A stretch of 64,000 nt of DNA, taken from Bacteroidales bacterium. GTDB taxonomy: Bacteria > Bacteroidota > Bacteroidia > Bacteroidales > ML635J-15. Of the stretch, positions 1-11,484 are shown piece by piece. Position 1 is the first letter of the stretch, and each line of letters begins with the position of its first letter. Position numbers and translations under genes: made by a program. The stretch spans positions 1 to 64,000 of the forward strand of contig JAFZWY010000024.1 in NCBI GenBank assembly GCA_017617125.1. The letters are read 5' to 3'. The notes beneath the pieces were generated by a model. It did not search any database. It was not told the DNA's origin and saw nothing but the letters and a program-made list of their open reading frames with translations.

Positions 1-1
1 A

Positions 2-358
2 AATGCCGTAATGGCAGGACATAAGATTGTCGAAGTTCCTGGTTCTAACCTTAAGAGGGAAATCACTAAGGTGCTTTTCGAAAAAGGTTACATTTTGAAT
101 TACAAGTTCGAGGATATCGGTTATCAGGGAAATATTAAGATCGCTCTTAAGTATCATCCCGTAACGAAGGTATCGGCGATAAAGAAGTTAGAGAGAATTA
201 GTAGGCCGGGTTTGAGAAAGTATGTTGATACAACCTCGATACCTAGAGTATTGAACGGTTTGGGTATTGCTATCCTTTCTACAAACAAGGGCGTCATGAC
301 CGACAAGGAAGCTCGTCAGGAGAACGTTGGTGGTGAAGTATTGTGTTACGTTTATTAA
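2..358 (+). CDS. rpsH: 30S ribosomal protein S8, 5'-truncated by window edge
   Basis: S8 binds the central domain of 16S rRNA and is needed for 30S assembly. Only the C-terminal part (about 118 codons) is present: the frame stays open to the left edge, where Asn-Ala-Val precedes the first internal Met at 11, so that Met is not the true start. The C-terminal half carries the S8 signature ISRPGLRKY and the ending GGEVLCYVY. It lies 12 nt before rplF, as in the normal spc operon order. Confidence 0.96.
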   Translation, partial: NAVMAGHKIVEVPGSNLKREITKVLFEKGYILNYKFEDIGYQGNIKIALKYHPVTKVSAIKKLERISRPGLRKYVDTTSIPRVLNGLGIAILSTNKGVMTDKEARQENVGGEVLCYVY

Positions 359-370
359 AAAATTAAGAAG

Positions 371-925
371 ATGTCTCGTATAGGAAAATTGCCGATTTCG
401 GTTCCCGCAGGCGTTACGGTGAAAATAAGTGACGACAACGTAGTTACTGTTAAGGGTCCCCTTGGTGAATTGTCACAGAAGGTAGATCCAAACATCGAAG
501 TTAAGTTCGAAGATGGTCATATCACTTTCGCAAGACCGAACGATGAGAAGGAAAACAGAGCTAAGCACGGATTGTACAGAGCTTTGGTTAACAATATGGT
601 AAAGGGTGTTTCTGAAGGCTTCAAGACCGAACAGGAATTTGTAGGTGTTGGTTTCAAGGCTGAATCACAGGGACAGATAATTGAAATGTCTCTCGGTTAC
701 TCGCACGCTATTCTCTTCGAAGTTCCGAAGGAAATCAAGGTTGAATGCAAGACCGAAAAGAGAGGAAACTCGACCCTTACTATGACAAGTATCGACAAAC
801 AGTTGCTCGGACAGGTTGCAGCTAAGATTCGTTCGCTGCGTCCACCTGAGCCATATAAGGGTAAAGGTATCAAGTTTGTTGACGAAGAGTTGCGTAGAAA
901 GGCTGGTAAGTCAGCTAAGGTTTAA
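371..925 (+). CDS. rplF: 50S ribosomal protein L6
   Basis: L6 sits near the sarcin-ricin loop and the factor-binding site of the large subunit. The 184-residue length is typical. It opens with MSRIGKLPI and has the family C-terminal block RPPEPYKGKGI followed by a basic tail. No Shine-Dalgarno is visible before the ATG; an AT-rich stretch (aaaaaattaagaag) is there instead, as usual in this phylum. It lies between rpsH and rplR in one transcript. Confidence 0.98.
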   Translation: MSRIGKLPISVPAGVTVKISDDNVVTVKGPLGELSQKVDPNIEVKFEDGHITFARPNDEKENRAKHGLYRALVNNMVKGVSEGFKTEQEFVGVGFKAESQGQIIEMSLGYSHAILFEVPKEIKVECKTEKRGNSTLTMTSIDKQLLGQVAAKIRSLRPPEPYKGKGIKFVDEELRRKAGKSAKV

Positions 926-944
926 TTCTTAAAATTTTAAAGAT

Positions 945-1301
945 ATGGCTTTTTCGAAAATAGAAAGAAGACTCAAGATAAAACGCAGAATCCGTAGAAA
1001 CATATTCGGAACTGCTGAAAAACCAAGAATGTCCGTATTCCGTAGCAATCGTCAGATAAGTGTACAGATAATCGACGATTTGGCAGCTAATACTTTGGTT
1101 TCTGCAACTTCAAAGTGCAAGGAAATCGAAGGCGTAAAGGCTACCAAGTCTGAAAAGGCAGCTATGGTTGGTAAGATGGTTGCCAAGATTGCTTTGGAAA
1201 AAGGAATCAAGGAAGTGGTTTTTGATAGAAATGGTTACTTGTATCACGGCAAGGTAAAGGCTTTGGCCGACGGTGCAAGAGAAGGTGGACTTAAACTATA
1301 A
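945..1301 (+). CDS. rplR: 50S ribosomal protein L18
   Basis: L18 binds 5S rRNA and anchors it in the central protuberance. The 118-residue protein has the basic N-terminus ([14 protein letters not shown]), the [15 protein letters not shown] block ([14 protein letters not shown]) and the terminal [24 protein letters not shown]. The start ATG at 945 follows an AT-rich leader 19 nt after rplF, and the stop lies 7 nt before the start chosen for rpsE. Confidence 0.98.
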   Translation: MAFSKIERRLKIKRRIRRNIFGTAEKPRMSVFRSNRQISVQIIDDLAANTLVSATSKCKEIEGVKATKSEKAAMVGKMVAKIALEKGIKEVVFDRNGYLYHGKVKALADGAREGGLKL

Positions 1302-1308
1302 TAAAGAT

Positions 1309-1824
1309 ATGTTGAATAACGCTAAGAAAGTAAAGACCAGTGATCTGGAATTGAAAGATAGATTGGTTAGCATCCAGAGGGTTACCAAGGTTACCAAGGG
1401 TGGACGTACCTTCAGTTTCTCGGCTATAGTAGTTGTTGGAAACGAAGACGGAATCGTAGGTTACGGTTTGGGTAAGGCCAGCGAAGTAACAACAGCTATC
1501 CAGAAGGGTGTTGAAGATGCCAAGAAGAATTTGATTAAGGTTCCTGTACACAAGGGAACAGTTCCTCACGAGCAGTCAGCTAAGTTCGGCGGTGCAAGAG
1601 TATGGATCAAACCTGCTGCATCGGGAACAGGCGTAAAGGCTGGTGGTGCTATGCGTGCCGTATTCGAAAGCGTAGGAATTACTGATATCCTTGCAAAGTC
1701 AAAGGGTTCGTCAAATCCTCATAACTTGGTAAAGGCTACTATCGCAGCATTGCTCGAAATGCGTGATGCAAACGAGGTTGCTTACCAGAGACAAGTGAAC
1801 TTGGACAAAGTGTTTAACGGATAA
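1309..1824 (+). CDS. rpsE: 30S ribosomal protein S5
   Basis: S5 contributes to translational accuracy and mRNA helicase activity at the 30S entry site. The ATG at 1309 is preferred (171 aa; begins MLNNAKKVK, then [24 protein letters not shown]) because the longer in-frame start at 1273 would lie inside rplR. The N-terminal double-stranded-RNA-binding fold and the C-terminal block with [13 protein letters not shown] are intact. It sits between rplR and rpmD. Confidence 0.97.
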   Translation: MLNNAKKVKTSDLELKDRLVSIQRVTKVTKGGRTFSFSAIVVVGNEDGIVGYGLGKASEVTTAIQKGVEDAKKNLIKVPVHKGTVPHEQSAKFGGARVWIKPAASGTGVKAGGAMRAVFESVGITDILAKSKGSSNPHNLVKATIAALLEMRDANEVAYQRQVNLDKVFNG

Positions 1825-1835
1825 AATTATTTGTC

Positions 1836-2015
1836 ATGAAGATTAGAGTAACGCAAATTAAAAGTATGATTGGCAGCACCCAGCGTCAGAAGAACACTCT
1901 CGCTGCATTGGGTATTAAGAAGATGCACAATCCTGTTGAACATGAAGCCACCCCGCAGATACTCGGTATGGTTGAAAAAGTTCGTCATTTAGTAAGTGTT
2001 GAAGAAGTTAAATAA
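1836..2015 (+). CDS. rpmD: 50S ribosomal protein L30
   Basis: This small gene encodes 59 residues starting MKIRVTQIKSMIGSTQRQK and ending HLVSVEEVK. Family features are the IG(S)xxxQ(R)xTLxALGL-type core (here TLAALGIKKMHNPVEH). L30 is a peripheral large-subunit protein. It begins 11 nt after rpsE and ends 18 nt before rplO, exactly where rpmD sits in the spc operon. The length is close to the usual 58-60 residues. Confidence 0.97.
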   Translation: MKIRVTQIKSMIGSTQRQKNTLAALGIKKMHNPVEHEATPQILGMVEKVRHLVSVEEVK

Positions 2016-2033
2016 TTTTAAAGAAGATTTATT

Positions 2034-2480
2034 ATGGATTTAAGTTGCTTAAAACCGGCAGAAGGTTCAATAAAAGATTGTAAGAGAATTGGCCGTGGAC
2101 AAGGCTCAGGAAAAGGCGGAACCTCTACCAGAGGTCATAAGGGCGCTAAGCAGAGATCCGGTTATAAGAATAAGATCGGTTTCGAAGGCGGTCAGATGCC
2201 TATCCAGAGAACTTCACCAAAATTCGGATTTAAGAATAGAAACAGAATCGAATATAAAGGTATCAACGTTTCAACTATCCAGGCTCTCGTAGAAAAGAGA
2301 AACCTCGAAGTTGTTGACATAGAAACCCTCATTAACAATGGTCTTGTTTCTAAGCGCGATCTCGTAAAGATCCTCGGAAACGGTGAATTAACTTCCAAGG
2401 TAACAGTCAAGGCTCACGCATTCTCGAAGACTGCAGCCGAAAAGATTGAAGCTCTCGGAGGTACAATTGAAAAAATTTAA
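2034..2480 (+). CDS. rplO: 50S ribosomal protein L15
   Basis: L15 is an early-binding large-subunit assembly protein. The 148-residue sequence has the glycine-rich N-terminal extension GRGQGSGKGGTSTRGHKG, then FEGGQMPIQRTSPKFGF, and the C-terminal KVTVKAHAFSKTAAEKIEALGG. It lies 6 nt upstream of secY, so ribosomal protein and translocon production are tied together on one mRNA as in other bacteria. Confidence 0.98.
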   Translation: MDLSCLKPAEGSIKDCKRIGRGQGSGKGGTSTRGHKGAKQRSGYKNKIGFEGGQMPIQRTSPKFGFKNRNRIEYKGINVSTIQALVEKRNLEVVDIETLINNGLVSKRDLVKILGNGELTSKVTVKAHAFSKTAAEKIEALGGTIEKI

Positions 2481-2486
2481 TTTAGT

Positions 2487-3827
2487 ATGAAAAGATTTTT
2501 TAGTACAATAAAGAATATATTCAAGATTGAGGATCTCCGTTCGAGAATACTCCTCACTCTTGGATTCATTCTTATTTACAGACTTGGTGCTCACATTGTT
2601 CTTCCCGGTGTAAACCCGAACGAACTGTCGGCCTTGTCGAAGCAGACTTCAGAAGGTGTTCTGAGCTTGTTGGATATGTTTTCTGGTGGTGCATTCTCCA
2701 ATGCTTCTATCTTTGCATTGGGTATCATGCCATACATCTCGGCAAGTATCGTTGTCCAGCTTCTTGGCATTGCAGTTCCTTATTTCCAGAGATTGCAGCG
2801 TGAAGGCGAGAGCGGAAGAAAGAAGATCAACCAGATTACAAGGTTCCTGACCATCGCAATTCTTCTCATCCAGGCTCCATCGTACATTGCAAACTTGCGC
2901 ATGCAGTTGATCCATACTCCAGGTGCTATAATCGACGGCGGATTGTTCTTCACAATCTCATCGACGATTATCCTTACTGCTGGAACTATGTTCATACTGT
3001 GGCTCGGTGAAAGAATTACCGACAAGGGCGTTGGCAACGGTATTTCGTTGTTGATCATGGTCGGTATCATAGCAAGGTTGCCTTATGCTCTCGCAGGTGA
3101 ATTTGTCACCCGCTTCGAGCAGGCTGGCGGCGGACTTCTTGTCCTCCTTATCGAACTTGTTGTTCTGTTCATCGTGTTCGTGCTTGCTATTGCATTGGTA
3201 CAGGCTGTACGTAAGATTCCGGTACAGTACGCTAAGCGTGTTGTCGGCAACAAGCAGTATGGCGGCGTAAGGCAGTACATTCCTCTCAAGGTTAATGCTG
3301 CTGGCGTTATGCCTATCATCTTCGCTCAGGCTCTTATGTTCCTGCCTATTATGTTCGCAGGTTTCAGCTCAGAAGGTGGTGGAAGTTTTATCGCTGCATT
3401 CGCTGATTATACCGGATTCTGGTATAACTTTACCTTCGCAGTACTGATTATTGTCTTCACTTATTTCTATACTGCAGTGACTATCAATCCAAGGCAGATG
3501 GCTGAAGACATGAAGAAGAACGGCGGTTTCATCCCAGGTGTAAAGCCAGGTAACAAGACTGTTGAATTCTTGGACGACATCATGTCCAAGATTACATTGC
3601 CGGGTTCTATATTCTTGGCAATAATCGCAATCCTTCCTGCTTTCGCAAGATTACTTGGTGTTAACAGCCAGTTTGCACAGTTCTACGGTGGTACATCATT
3701 GCTGATTATGGTCGGTGTAATTCTCGACACCCTCCAGCAGATTGAAAGCCACTTGTTGATGCGCCACTACGACGGATTGACAAAGTCGGGAAGAATTAAA
3801 GGCAGAGGCTCTGTTTCTGCAATGTAA
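2487..3827 (+). CDS. secY: Preprotein translocase subunit SecY
   Basis: SecY forms the protein-conducting channel of the SecYEG translocon in the inner membrane. The 446-residue protein has about ten hydrophobic segments and recognisable motifs: LGIMPYISASIVVQLL in TM2, the GNGISLLIMVGIIAR region, and the cytosolic loop QYAKRVVGNKQYGGVRQYIPLKVN with NAAGVMPIIFA. The last cytosolic tail ends GRIKGRGSVSAM. It is the route for the many signal-peptide proteins encoded in this window. Confidence 0.98.
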   Translation: MKRFFSTIKNIFKIEDLRSRILLTLGFILIYRLGAHIVLPGVNPNELSALSKQTSEGVLSLLDMFSGGAFSNASIFALGIMPYISASIVVQLLGIAVPYFQRLQREGESGRKKINQITRFLTIAILLIQAPSYIANLRMQLIHTPGAIIDGGLFFTISSTIILTAGTMFILWLGERITDKGVGNGISLLIMVGIIARLPYALAGEFVTRFEQAGGGLLVLLIELVVLFIVFVLAIALVQAVRKIPVQYAKRVVGNKQYGGVRQYIPLKVNAAGVMPIIFAQALMFLPIMFAGFSSEGGGSFIAAFADYTGFWYNFTFAVLIIVFTYFYTAVTINPRQMAEDMKKNGGFIPGVKPGNKTVEFLDDIMSKITLPGSIFLAIIAILPAFARLLGVNSQFAQFYGGTSLLIMVGVILDTLQQIESHLLMRHYDGLTKSGRIKGRGSVSAM

Positions 3828-3836
3828 CGATCTTTG

Positions 3837-4619
3837 ATGATTTTTATAAAGTCTGACGACGAGGTTGAGTTGACACGAAAGAGTTGTCTTTTGGTGTCGA
3901 AGACCCACGCGATGCTCGCGGCTGAAATAGCACCGGGTGTAACGACCTCGAAGTTGGACAAATTGGCAAAGGAATTTATTCTGGATAACGGTGGCGTTCC
4001 GGGATTCCTCAACTACAACGGCTTTCCAAGCACCTTGTGTGTTTCGGTCAACGATGTAGTTGTTCACGGAATTCCATCAAATCTGGAATTAAAGGATGGG
4101 GATATTGTTTCCATCGATTGTGGAGTGCTGATGAACGGCTTTTACGGAGATTCCTGCTATACCTTCGAAGTCGGTGAAGCCGAGCCGACAGTAAGGGCAT
4201 TATTGGTGTGTACAAAAGAATGCCTCTACAAAGGAATCGAACAGGCGGTAGCTGGAAATAGGATAGGAGATATTGGATGTGCCGTACAGAAGCATGCAGA
4301 ATCCCACAGATATTCGGTTGTCGAGGAGCTGGTCGGTCATGGCGTCGGACGTTTCTTGCACGAGGAGCCAAGCATACCGAACTTCGGTAGGGCTGGCAAG
4401 GGCTTAAAACTTAAAGAACGGATGATCGTAGCAATCGAGCCGGTTATCAATATGGGAAAACGAGGAATCGTTCAGGAGAGAGACGGATGGACAATAAGAA
4501 CCAAAGATGGAAAACCATCGGCTCATTTCGAGCACACAGTGGTTGTAAAAAACGGTAAGGCAGATATTTTATCTGATTTTAGTTTAATTGAAGAAGTTTT
4601 AAAGAAAAAGAAGAATTAG
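3837..4619 (+). CDS. map: Type I methionine aminopeptidase
   Basis: This enzyme removes the initiator Met from nascent proteins using two metal ions. The ATG at 3837 gives 260 aa ([17 protein letters not shown]); a TTG one codon earlier is possible but less likely. Metal and substrate residues are visible: VVHGIPS (His), [15 protein letters not shown] (two Asp), [18 protein letters not shown] (His), and IEPVINMG with the later FEHTVVV (two Glu). It lies between secY and infA, a common arrangement that couples N-terminal processing to ribosome synthesis. Confidence 0.97.
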   Translation: MIFIKSDDEVELTRKSCLLVSKTHAMLAAEIAPGVTTSKLDKLAKEFILDNGGVPGFLNYNGFPSTLCVSVNDVVVHGIPSNLELKDGDIVSIDCGVLMNGFYGDSCYTFEVGEAEPTVRALLVCTKECLYKGIEQAVAGNRIGDIGCAVQKHAESHRYSVVEELVGHGVGRFLHEEPSIPNFGRAGKGLKLKERMIVAIEPVINMGKRGIVQERDGWTIRTKDGKPSAHFEHTVVVKNGKADILSDFSLIEEVLKKKKN

Positions 4620-4626
4620 TTTTTGT

Positions 4627-4845
4627 ATGGCAAAACAACTTTCTATAGAATTGGACGGAACGATTATCGAGGCGTTGTCCAATGCAATGTTTAGGGTCGA
4701 GCTGGAAGGCGGACACATAATTACCGCCCACATTTCCGGTAAGATGCGTATGCATTACATCAGGATACTGCCGGGAGATAAGGTCAGGTTGGAAATGTCG
4801 CCTTACGATTTAACTAAAGGTAGAATAACTTTTAGATACAAATAA
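4627..4845 (+). CDS. infA: Translation initiation factor IF-1
   Basis: IF-1 occupies the A site of the 30S subunit during initiation. It is a 72-residue single OB-fold protein with the family core [40 protein letters not shown] and [21 protein letters not shown]. Seven nucleotides separate it from map and 13 from rpmJ, the usual map-infA-rpmJ order. Confidence 0.98.
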   Translation: MAKQLSIELDGTIIEALSNAMFRVELEGGHIITAHISGKMRMHYIRILPGDKVRLEMSPYDLTKGRITFRYK

Positions 4846-4858
4846 AAACATTATAGAG

Positions 4859-4975
4859 ATGAAAGTAAGAACGTCTGTAAAAAAGAGAAGCGACGATTGC
4901 ATTATCGTCAGAAGAAAAGGAAGAGTTTACGTTATATGTAAAAAGAATCCTAAATTTAATCAACGTCAAGGTTAA
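4859..4975 (+). CDS. rpmJ: 50S ribosomal protein L36 (zinc-ligand-poor form)
   Basis: This 38-codon gene encodes [14 protein letters not shown] followed by [16 protein letters not shown] and ends NQRQG. Classical L36 binds zinc with three Cys and one His; here only Cys14 and Cys27 remain, with Ser at position 11 and Lys at position 32, so zinc binding is unlikely. A ligand-poor L36 is usual for Bacteroidota. The position between infA and rpsM is standard. Confidence 0.96.
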   Translation: MKVRTSVKKRSDDCIIVRRKGRVYVICKKNPKFNQRQG

Positions 4976-5014
4976 TATTATTAGTGTTTATAAATAAAAT
5001 TAAAGAAATAGAAT

Positions 5015-5380
5015 ATGGCAAGAATAGCAGGTGTAGATGTTCCGAATAACAAGCGTGGCGTAATTGCGCTTACCTACATCTTTGGAATTGGTCGTAGCAG
5101 ATCGGCAACGATACTTCAGGAAGCCGGTGTTGACGAAGACATCAAGGCAAAAGATTGGAACGATGAACAAATCGCAGCAATCCGTCAGGCAGTTGGAAAA
5201 TACCGTCTCGAAGGTGAATTGCGTTCAGAAATTCAACTTAATATCAAGCGTTTGCAGGATATAGGTTGCTACAGGGGAATCCGTCATCGTCTTGGTTTGC
5301 CCTTGAGAGGTCAGAAGACTAAGAACAACGCAAGAACACGTAGAGGTAAAAAGAAAACTATTGCCAATAAAAAGAAATAA
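5015..5380 (+). CDS. rpsM: 30S ribosomal protein S13
   Basis: S13 sits at the head of the 30S subunit, contacts the P-site tRNA and bridges to the large subunit. The 121-residue sequence starts [20 protein letters not shown], includes [10 protein letters not shown] and the [25 protein letters not shown] block, and ends in a lysine-rich tail that contacts tRNA. It opens the alpha-operon part of the cluster (rpsM-rpsK-rpsD-rpoA-rplQ). Confidence 0.98.
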   Translation: MARIAGVDVPNNKRGVIALTYIFGIGRSRSATILQEAGVDEDIKAKDWNDEQIAAIRQAVGKYRLEGELRSEIQLNIKRLQDIGCYRGIRHRLGLPLRGQKTKNNARTRRGKKKTIANKKK

Positions 5381-5387
5381 GTAAGAT

Positions 5388-5777
5388 ATGGCTAAGAAAG
5401 CAAGAGTAACAAAGAAGCGTGTAGTAAAAGTAGAGGCTACTGGCCTTGCACACGTTCATACTTCGTTCAACAACATTATCGTAACGTTGACCAATAACGA
5501 AGGACAGGTTATATCATGGTCTTCTTCAGGAAAGAATGGTTTCCGCGGAAGTAAGAAGAACACTCCGTATGCTGGACAGATGGCAGCCGAAGACTGCGGT
5601 AAGGTAGCATACGATTTGGGCCTCAGAAAAGTTAAGGCTTACGTAAAGGGTCCGGGTGCTGGTAGAGAATCCGCAGTAAGATCGTTGCATAACATGGGTA
5701 TCGAAGTTACCGAAATCATCGACGTAACTCCATTGCCACACAACGGTTGCAGACCTCCTAAGAGAAGAAGAGTTTAA
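5388..5777 (+). CDS. rpsK: 30S ribosomal protein S11
   Basis: S11 lines the mRNA exit channel near the platform of the 30S subunit. The 129 residues include the family blocks [47 protein letters not shown] and the terminal [20 protein letters not shown] (here [19 protein letters not shown]). It lies 7 nt after rpsM. Confidence 0.98.
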   Translation: MAKKARVTKKRVVKVEATGLAHVHTSFNNIIVTLTNNEGQVISWSSSGKNGFRGSKKNTPYAGQMAAEDCGKVAYDLGLRKVKAYVKGPGAGRESAVRSLHNMGIEVTEIIDVTPLPHNGCRPPKRRRV

Positions 5778-5813
5778 TTTTGGGTTTAGTGTTATTTTTA
5801 AAAGCAAAGAAAA

Positions 5814-6422
5814 ATGGCAAGATATACAGGACCGCAAACGAAAATTGCAAGAAAATTTGGTGAACCAATCTTTGGCCCGGATAAGGTATTGGAAAGAAGA
5901 AACTTCCCTCCCGGACAGCACGGTTTTAACAAGAAGAGAAAGAAAGTTTCTGAATATGGTACTCAGCTTCGCGAAAAGCAGAAGGTTAAATATACCTACG
6001 GCGTTCTCGAAAGACAGTTCCGCAACATGTTCAAGAAGGCCAGCAGCTCAAAGGGCGTAACTGGTGTCGTTCTGCTTCAGTTGCTCGAATCAAGACTCGA
6101 CAACGTAGTTTACAGACTCGGTATTGCTCCTACAAGAGCAGCAGCTCGTCAGCTCGTTTCGCACCGCCACATCATGGTTAACGGCGAAATGTGCAACATC
6201 CCTTCGCTTTCGGTTAAGCCTGGTGATATCATTTCAGTTCGCGAAAGATCAAAGTCGTTGGAAACCATTACCAACAGCTTGAGCGGATTCAACCACAGCA
6301 AGTATCCGTGGATCGAATGGGACGAAGCTTCAATGTCGGGCAAGTTCATGTCGATTCCTGAAAGGGAAGACATTCCAGAAAACATAAGAGAACAGTTAAT
6401 AGTCGAATTGTATTCAAAATAA
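5814..6422 (+). CDS. rpsD: 30S ribosomal protein S4
   Basis: S4 nucleates assembly of the 30S body by binding the 5' domain of 16S rRNA and often represses its own operon. The 202-residue protein starts [17 protein letters not shown] with PPGQHG, then has the S4 RNA-binding domain ([30 protein letters not shown]). The N-terminal zinc cysteines of some S4 proteins are absent, the form seen in Bacteroidota. It lies 36 nt after rpsK. Confidence 0.98.
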   Translation: MARYTGPQTKIARKFGEPIFGPDKVLERRNFPPGQHGFNKKRKKVSEYGTQLREKQKVKYTYGVLERQFRNMFKKASSSKGVTGVVLLQLLESRLDNVVYRLGIAPTRAAARQLVSHRHIMVNGEMCNIPSLSVKPGDIISVRERSKSLETITNSLSGFNHSKYPWIEWDEASMSGKFMSIPEREDIPENIREQLIVELYSK

Positions 6423-6433
6423 AAGGTAAGTAA

Positions 6434-7426
6434 ATGTCAATTTTAGCGTTTCAAAAACCAGATAAGGTAGTAATGCTTGAAGCTACCGATTTCTACGGAA
6501 AGTTCGAGTTCAGACCACTCGAACCAGGTTATGGTATGACAATCGGAAATGCATTGAGAAGAATACTGCTTTCATCGCTCGAAGGTTTTGCAATTTCATC
6601 CGTAAAAATTGAGGGTGTTGACCACGAATTTTCAACAATACCCGGAGTAATGGAAGATGTTACTGAAATCATTCTCCAGCTGAAGCAGGTTCGTTTCAAG
6701 CAGCAGATTGAGGATGTCAACCACGAGAATGTTTCTGTTGTCATATCTGGACAACAGGAGTTCAGAGCTGGTGATATCGGAAAATTCCTTTCTGGTTTCA
6801 AGATTTTGAACCCTGATTTGCTCATTTGCCGTATGGAACCTTCAGTAACCCTCAAGATGGACTTGTCCATAATTAAGGGTAGGGGATATGTTCAGCCCGA
6901 CGAAAACAGAACTCTCGACGATACTATCGGCGTTATTCCAATCGGTTCGATTTTTACCCCGATTGTTAACGTTAAGTACTATGTTGAGAACATGCGTGTT
7001 GAACAGAGAACCGACTACGATAAGCTGATTATCGAAATCCAGACCGACGGTTCTATTCACCCGAAGGATGCTTTGAAGGAAGCTGCCAAGATTCTTATTC
7101 ACCATTTCATGTTGTTCTCCGACGAAAAGATCACGTTGGATACCGACGAAAAGCATGAAAAGGATGAATTCGATGAGGAAGTTCTCCGCATGAGGCAGTT
7201 GCTCAAGTCTAGACTTGTAGATCTTGATCTTTCTGTTCGTGCGCTAAATTGCTTGAAGGCTGCCGAAATCGAAACATTGGGCGACTTGGTTCAGTTCAAT
7301 AAGTCTGACTTGCTGAAGTTCAGAAACTTCGGTAAGAAGTCACTCACCGAACTCGAGGCTCTTCTCGATATGAAGAACCTTAGCTTCGGTATGGATACAT
7401 CAAAATATAAGTTGGATAAGGAATAA
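6434..7426 (+). CDS. rpoA: RNA polymerase alpha subunit
   Basis: RpoA dimerises to start RNA polymerase assembly. The 330-residue protein has the N-terminal dimerisation domain ([27 protein letters not shown]-type loop as [12 protein letters not shown]) and a helix-hairpin-helix C-terminal domain (about residues 250-320: [36 protein letters not shown]) that contacts UP elements and activators. Both domains are complete. It lies 11 nt after rpsD and 12 nt before rplQ. Confidence 0.98.
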   Translation: MSILAFQKPDKVVMLEATDFYGKFEFRPLEPGYGMTIGNALRRILLSSLEGFAISSVKIEGVDHEFSTIPGVMEDVTEIILQLKQVRFKQQIEDVNHENVSVVISGQQEFRAGDIGKFLSGFKILNPDLLICRMEPSVTLKMDLSIIKGRGYVQPDENRTLDDTIGVIPIGSIFTPIVNVKYYVENMRVEQRTDYDKLIIEIQTDGSIHPKDALKEAAKILIHHFMLFSDEKITLDTDEKHEKDEFDEEVLRMRQLLKSRLVDLDLSVRALNCLKAAEIETLGDLVQFNKSDLLKFRNFGKKSLTELEALLDMKNLSFGMDTSKYKLDKE

Positions 7427-7438
7427 TACTTTTAGAAA

Positions 7439-7909
7439 ATGAGACATAATAAGAAAGTAAATCATTTAGGAAGAAAGAGTGCTCACAGACAAGCTTTATT
7501 GTCTAACATGGCATCTTCTCTGATTTTGCATAAGCGCATCTTCACTACTGTAGCAAAGGCTAAGGCTTTGAGAGTTTATGTAGAACCTCTGATCACAAAG
7601 GCCAAGGAAGACTCGACTCACAACCGCAGAGTTGTTTTCAGCTACCTCGAAAACAAGGAAGCTATCACCGAACTCTTCCGCAATGTTATAGTAAAGGTTG
7701 GCGACAGACCAGGTGGATATACCCGCATCCTTAGAACTGGCAACCGCTTGGGCGATAATGCTGAAATGTGTATGATGGAACTTGTTGACTACAACGAGAA
7801 CATGCTCGCAACAAAGGAAACTAAGAAGAAAGTTCGTCGTTCACGCAAGAAAGCTGCCGACACTACAGCAGAAGCTGCTCCTGCACAGGAAGAAAAGAAG
7901 GAAGAATAA
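7439..7909 (+). CDS. rplQ: 50S ribosomal protein L17
   Basis: L17 lies near the peptide exit tunnel. The first 115 residues are the conserved core ([60 protein letters not shown]). A charged tail of about 40 residues, rich in Lys, Ala and Glu, follows; such tails are common in this phylum. It is the last gene of the ribosomal transcript and is followed at once by a terminator. Confidence 0.97.
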   Translation: MRHNKKVNHLGRKSAHRQALLSNMASSLILHKRIFTTVAKAKALRVYVEPLITKAKEDSTHNRRVVFSYLENKEAITELFRNVIVKVGDRPGGYTRILRTGNRLGDNAEMCMMELVDYNENMLATKETKKKVRRSRKKAADTTAEAAPAQEEKKEE

Positions 7910-7914
7910 TTTAA

Positions 7915-9270
<1,356 letters not shown>

Positions 9271-9289
9271 GATTTTAAGTTAATAATAG

Positions 9290-9326
9290 AAAGCGCAAAT
9301 GGCTTAGGCTGTTTGCGCTTTTTTTG
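9290..9326 (+). terminator. Rho-independent terminator after eno
   Basis: AAGCGCAAA (9291-9299) pairs with TTTGCGCTT (9312-9320) around a 12-nt loop and runs into seven T residues. It lies 20 nt after the eno stop. Confidence 0.92.
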
Positions 9327-9372
9327 TTCATTTTCTCCGCCATTCCGACACTCCGTGTCAGTCCTGCCAATA

Positions 9373-9420
9373 CTGAAATTGTCATTTTGTCAGTTTTTTG
9401 CGAGTGGCACATTTTTCGAT
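9373..9420 (+). promoter_or_regulatory. Candidate groESL control region: TTGTCA pair and TGGCAC box
   Basis: Upstream of groES are two direct TTGTCA motifs (9379-9384 and 9387-9392) nested between CTGA and TCAG ends, then TGGCAC at 9405-9410. TGGCAC matches the -24 element of sigma-54 promoters, but the -12 part here reads TCGAT instead of TTGCA, so the match is partial. No CIRCE inverted repeat (TTAGCACTC-type) is seen. The ATG of groES is 62 nt further on. This region is a reasonable stress-control site, but the sigma factor is inferred. Confidence 0.35.
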
Positions 9421-9472
9421 AATGATATGCCGTAAAATTTTAAATTGTCTAACAAAAAAATTAAAAGATATC

Positions 9473-9754
9473 ATGGAAAAGATAGGAAGACCAATGGCAG
9501 GCAAAGTCCTGATTAAACCGGAAGCAGCAGAACAGAAGACAGTTGGCGGAATCATAATCCCCGATTCTGCACAGGAAAAACCACAGAGAGGTAAAATCAT
9601 CGCAGTAGGAAACCAGAAGAAGGACGAGCCTATCGAGGTTAAGGCTGGCGACGTAGTACTTTACGGAAAGTACAGCGGTACCGAGCTGAAGATTAATGGC
9701 GAAAGCTATCTGATTATGAATCAGACAGATATTTTATTAGTAGTTGAAGAATAA
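9473..9754 (+). CDS. groES: Co-chaperonin GroES
   Basis: GroES caps the GroEL folding chamber. The ATG at 9473 is chosen (93 aa, beginning [16 protein letters not shown]); the frame is open further up but those residues do not look like GroES and overlap the control region. Family features are the mobile loop [26 protein letters not shown], the [11 protein letters not shown] block and the C-terminal [12 protein letters not shown]. It lies 19 nt before groEL. Confidence 0.96.
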   Translation: MEKIGRPMAGKVLIKPEAAEQKTVGGIIIPDSAQEKPQRGKIIAVGNQKKDEPIEVKAGDVVLYGKYSGTELKINGESYLIMNQTDILLVVEE

Positions 9755-9761
9755 TTTTTGA

Positions 9762-11411
<1,650 letters not shown>

Positions 11412-11441
11412 AATTATTACTCATAAAATATTGTAAGTTTG

Positions 11442-11470
11442 AAGTCAGTTCTTCGGGACTGACTTTTTTT
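11442..11470 (+). terminator. Rho-independent terminator after groEL
   Basis: AAGTCAGT (11442-11449) pairs with ACTGACTT (11458-11465) around a TCTTCGGG loop and is followed by a run of T. It lies 30 nt after the groEL stop and abuts the next promoter. Confidence 0.92.
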
Positions 11471-11472
11471 AT

Positions 11473-11480
11473 TATATTTG
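11473..11480 (+). promoter_or_regulatory. Bacteroidota -7 box of the 11485 gene
   Basis: TATATTTG matches TAnnTTTG. Its last base lies only 4 nt before the ATG at 11485, so the transcript would be leaderless or nearly so. No good -33 TTTG is present. Confidence 0.55.
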
Positions 11481-11484
11481 CAAT

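Noticed and set aside
1273..1308. Longer start for rpsE
   Set aside because: It lies within rplR and adds residues unlike S5; ATG 1309 gives the normal N-terminus.
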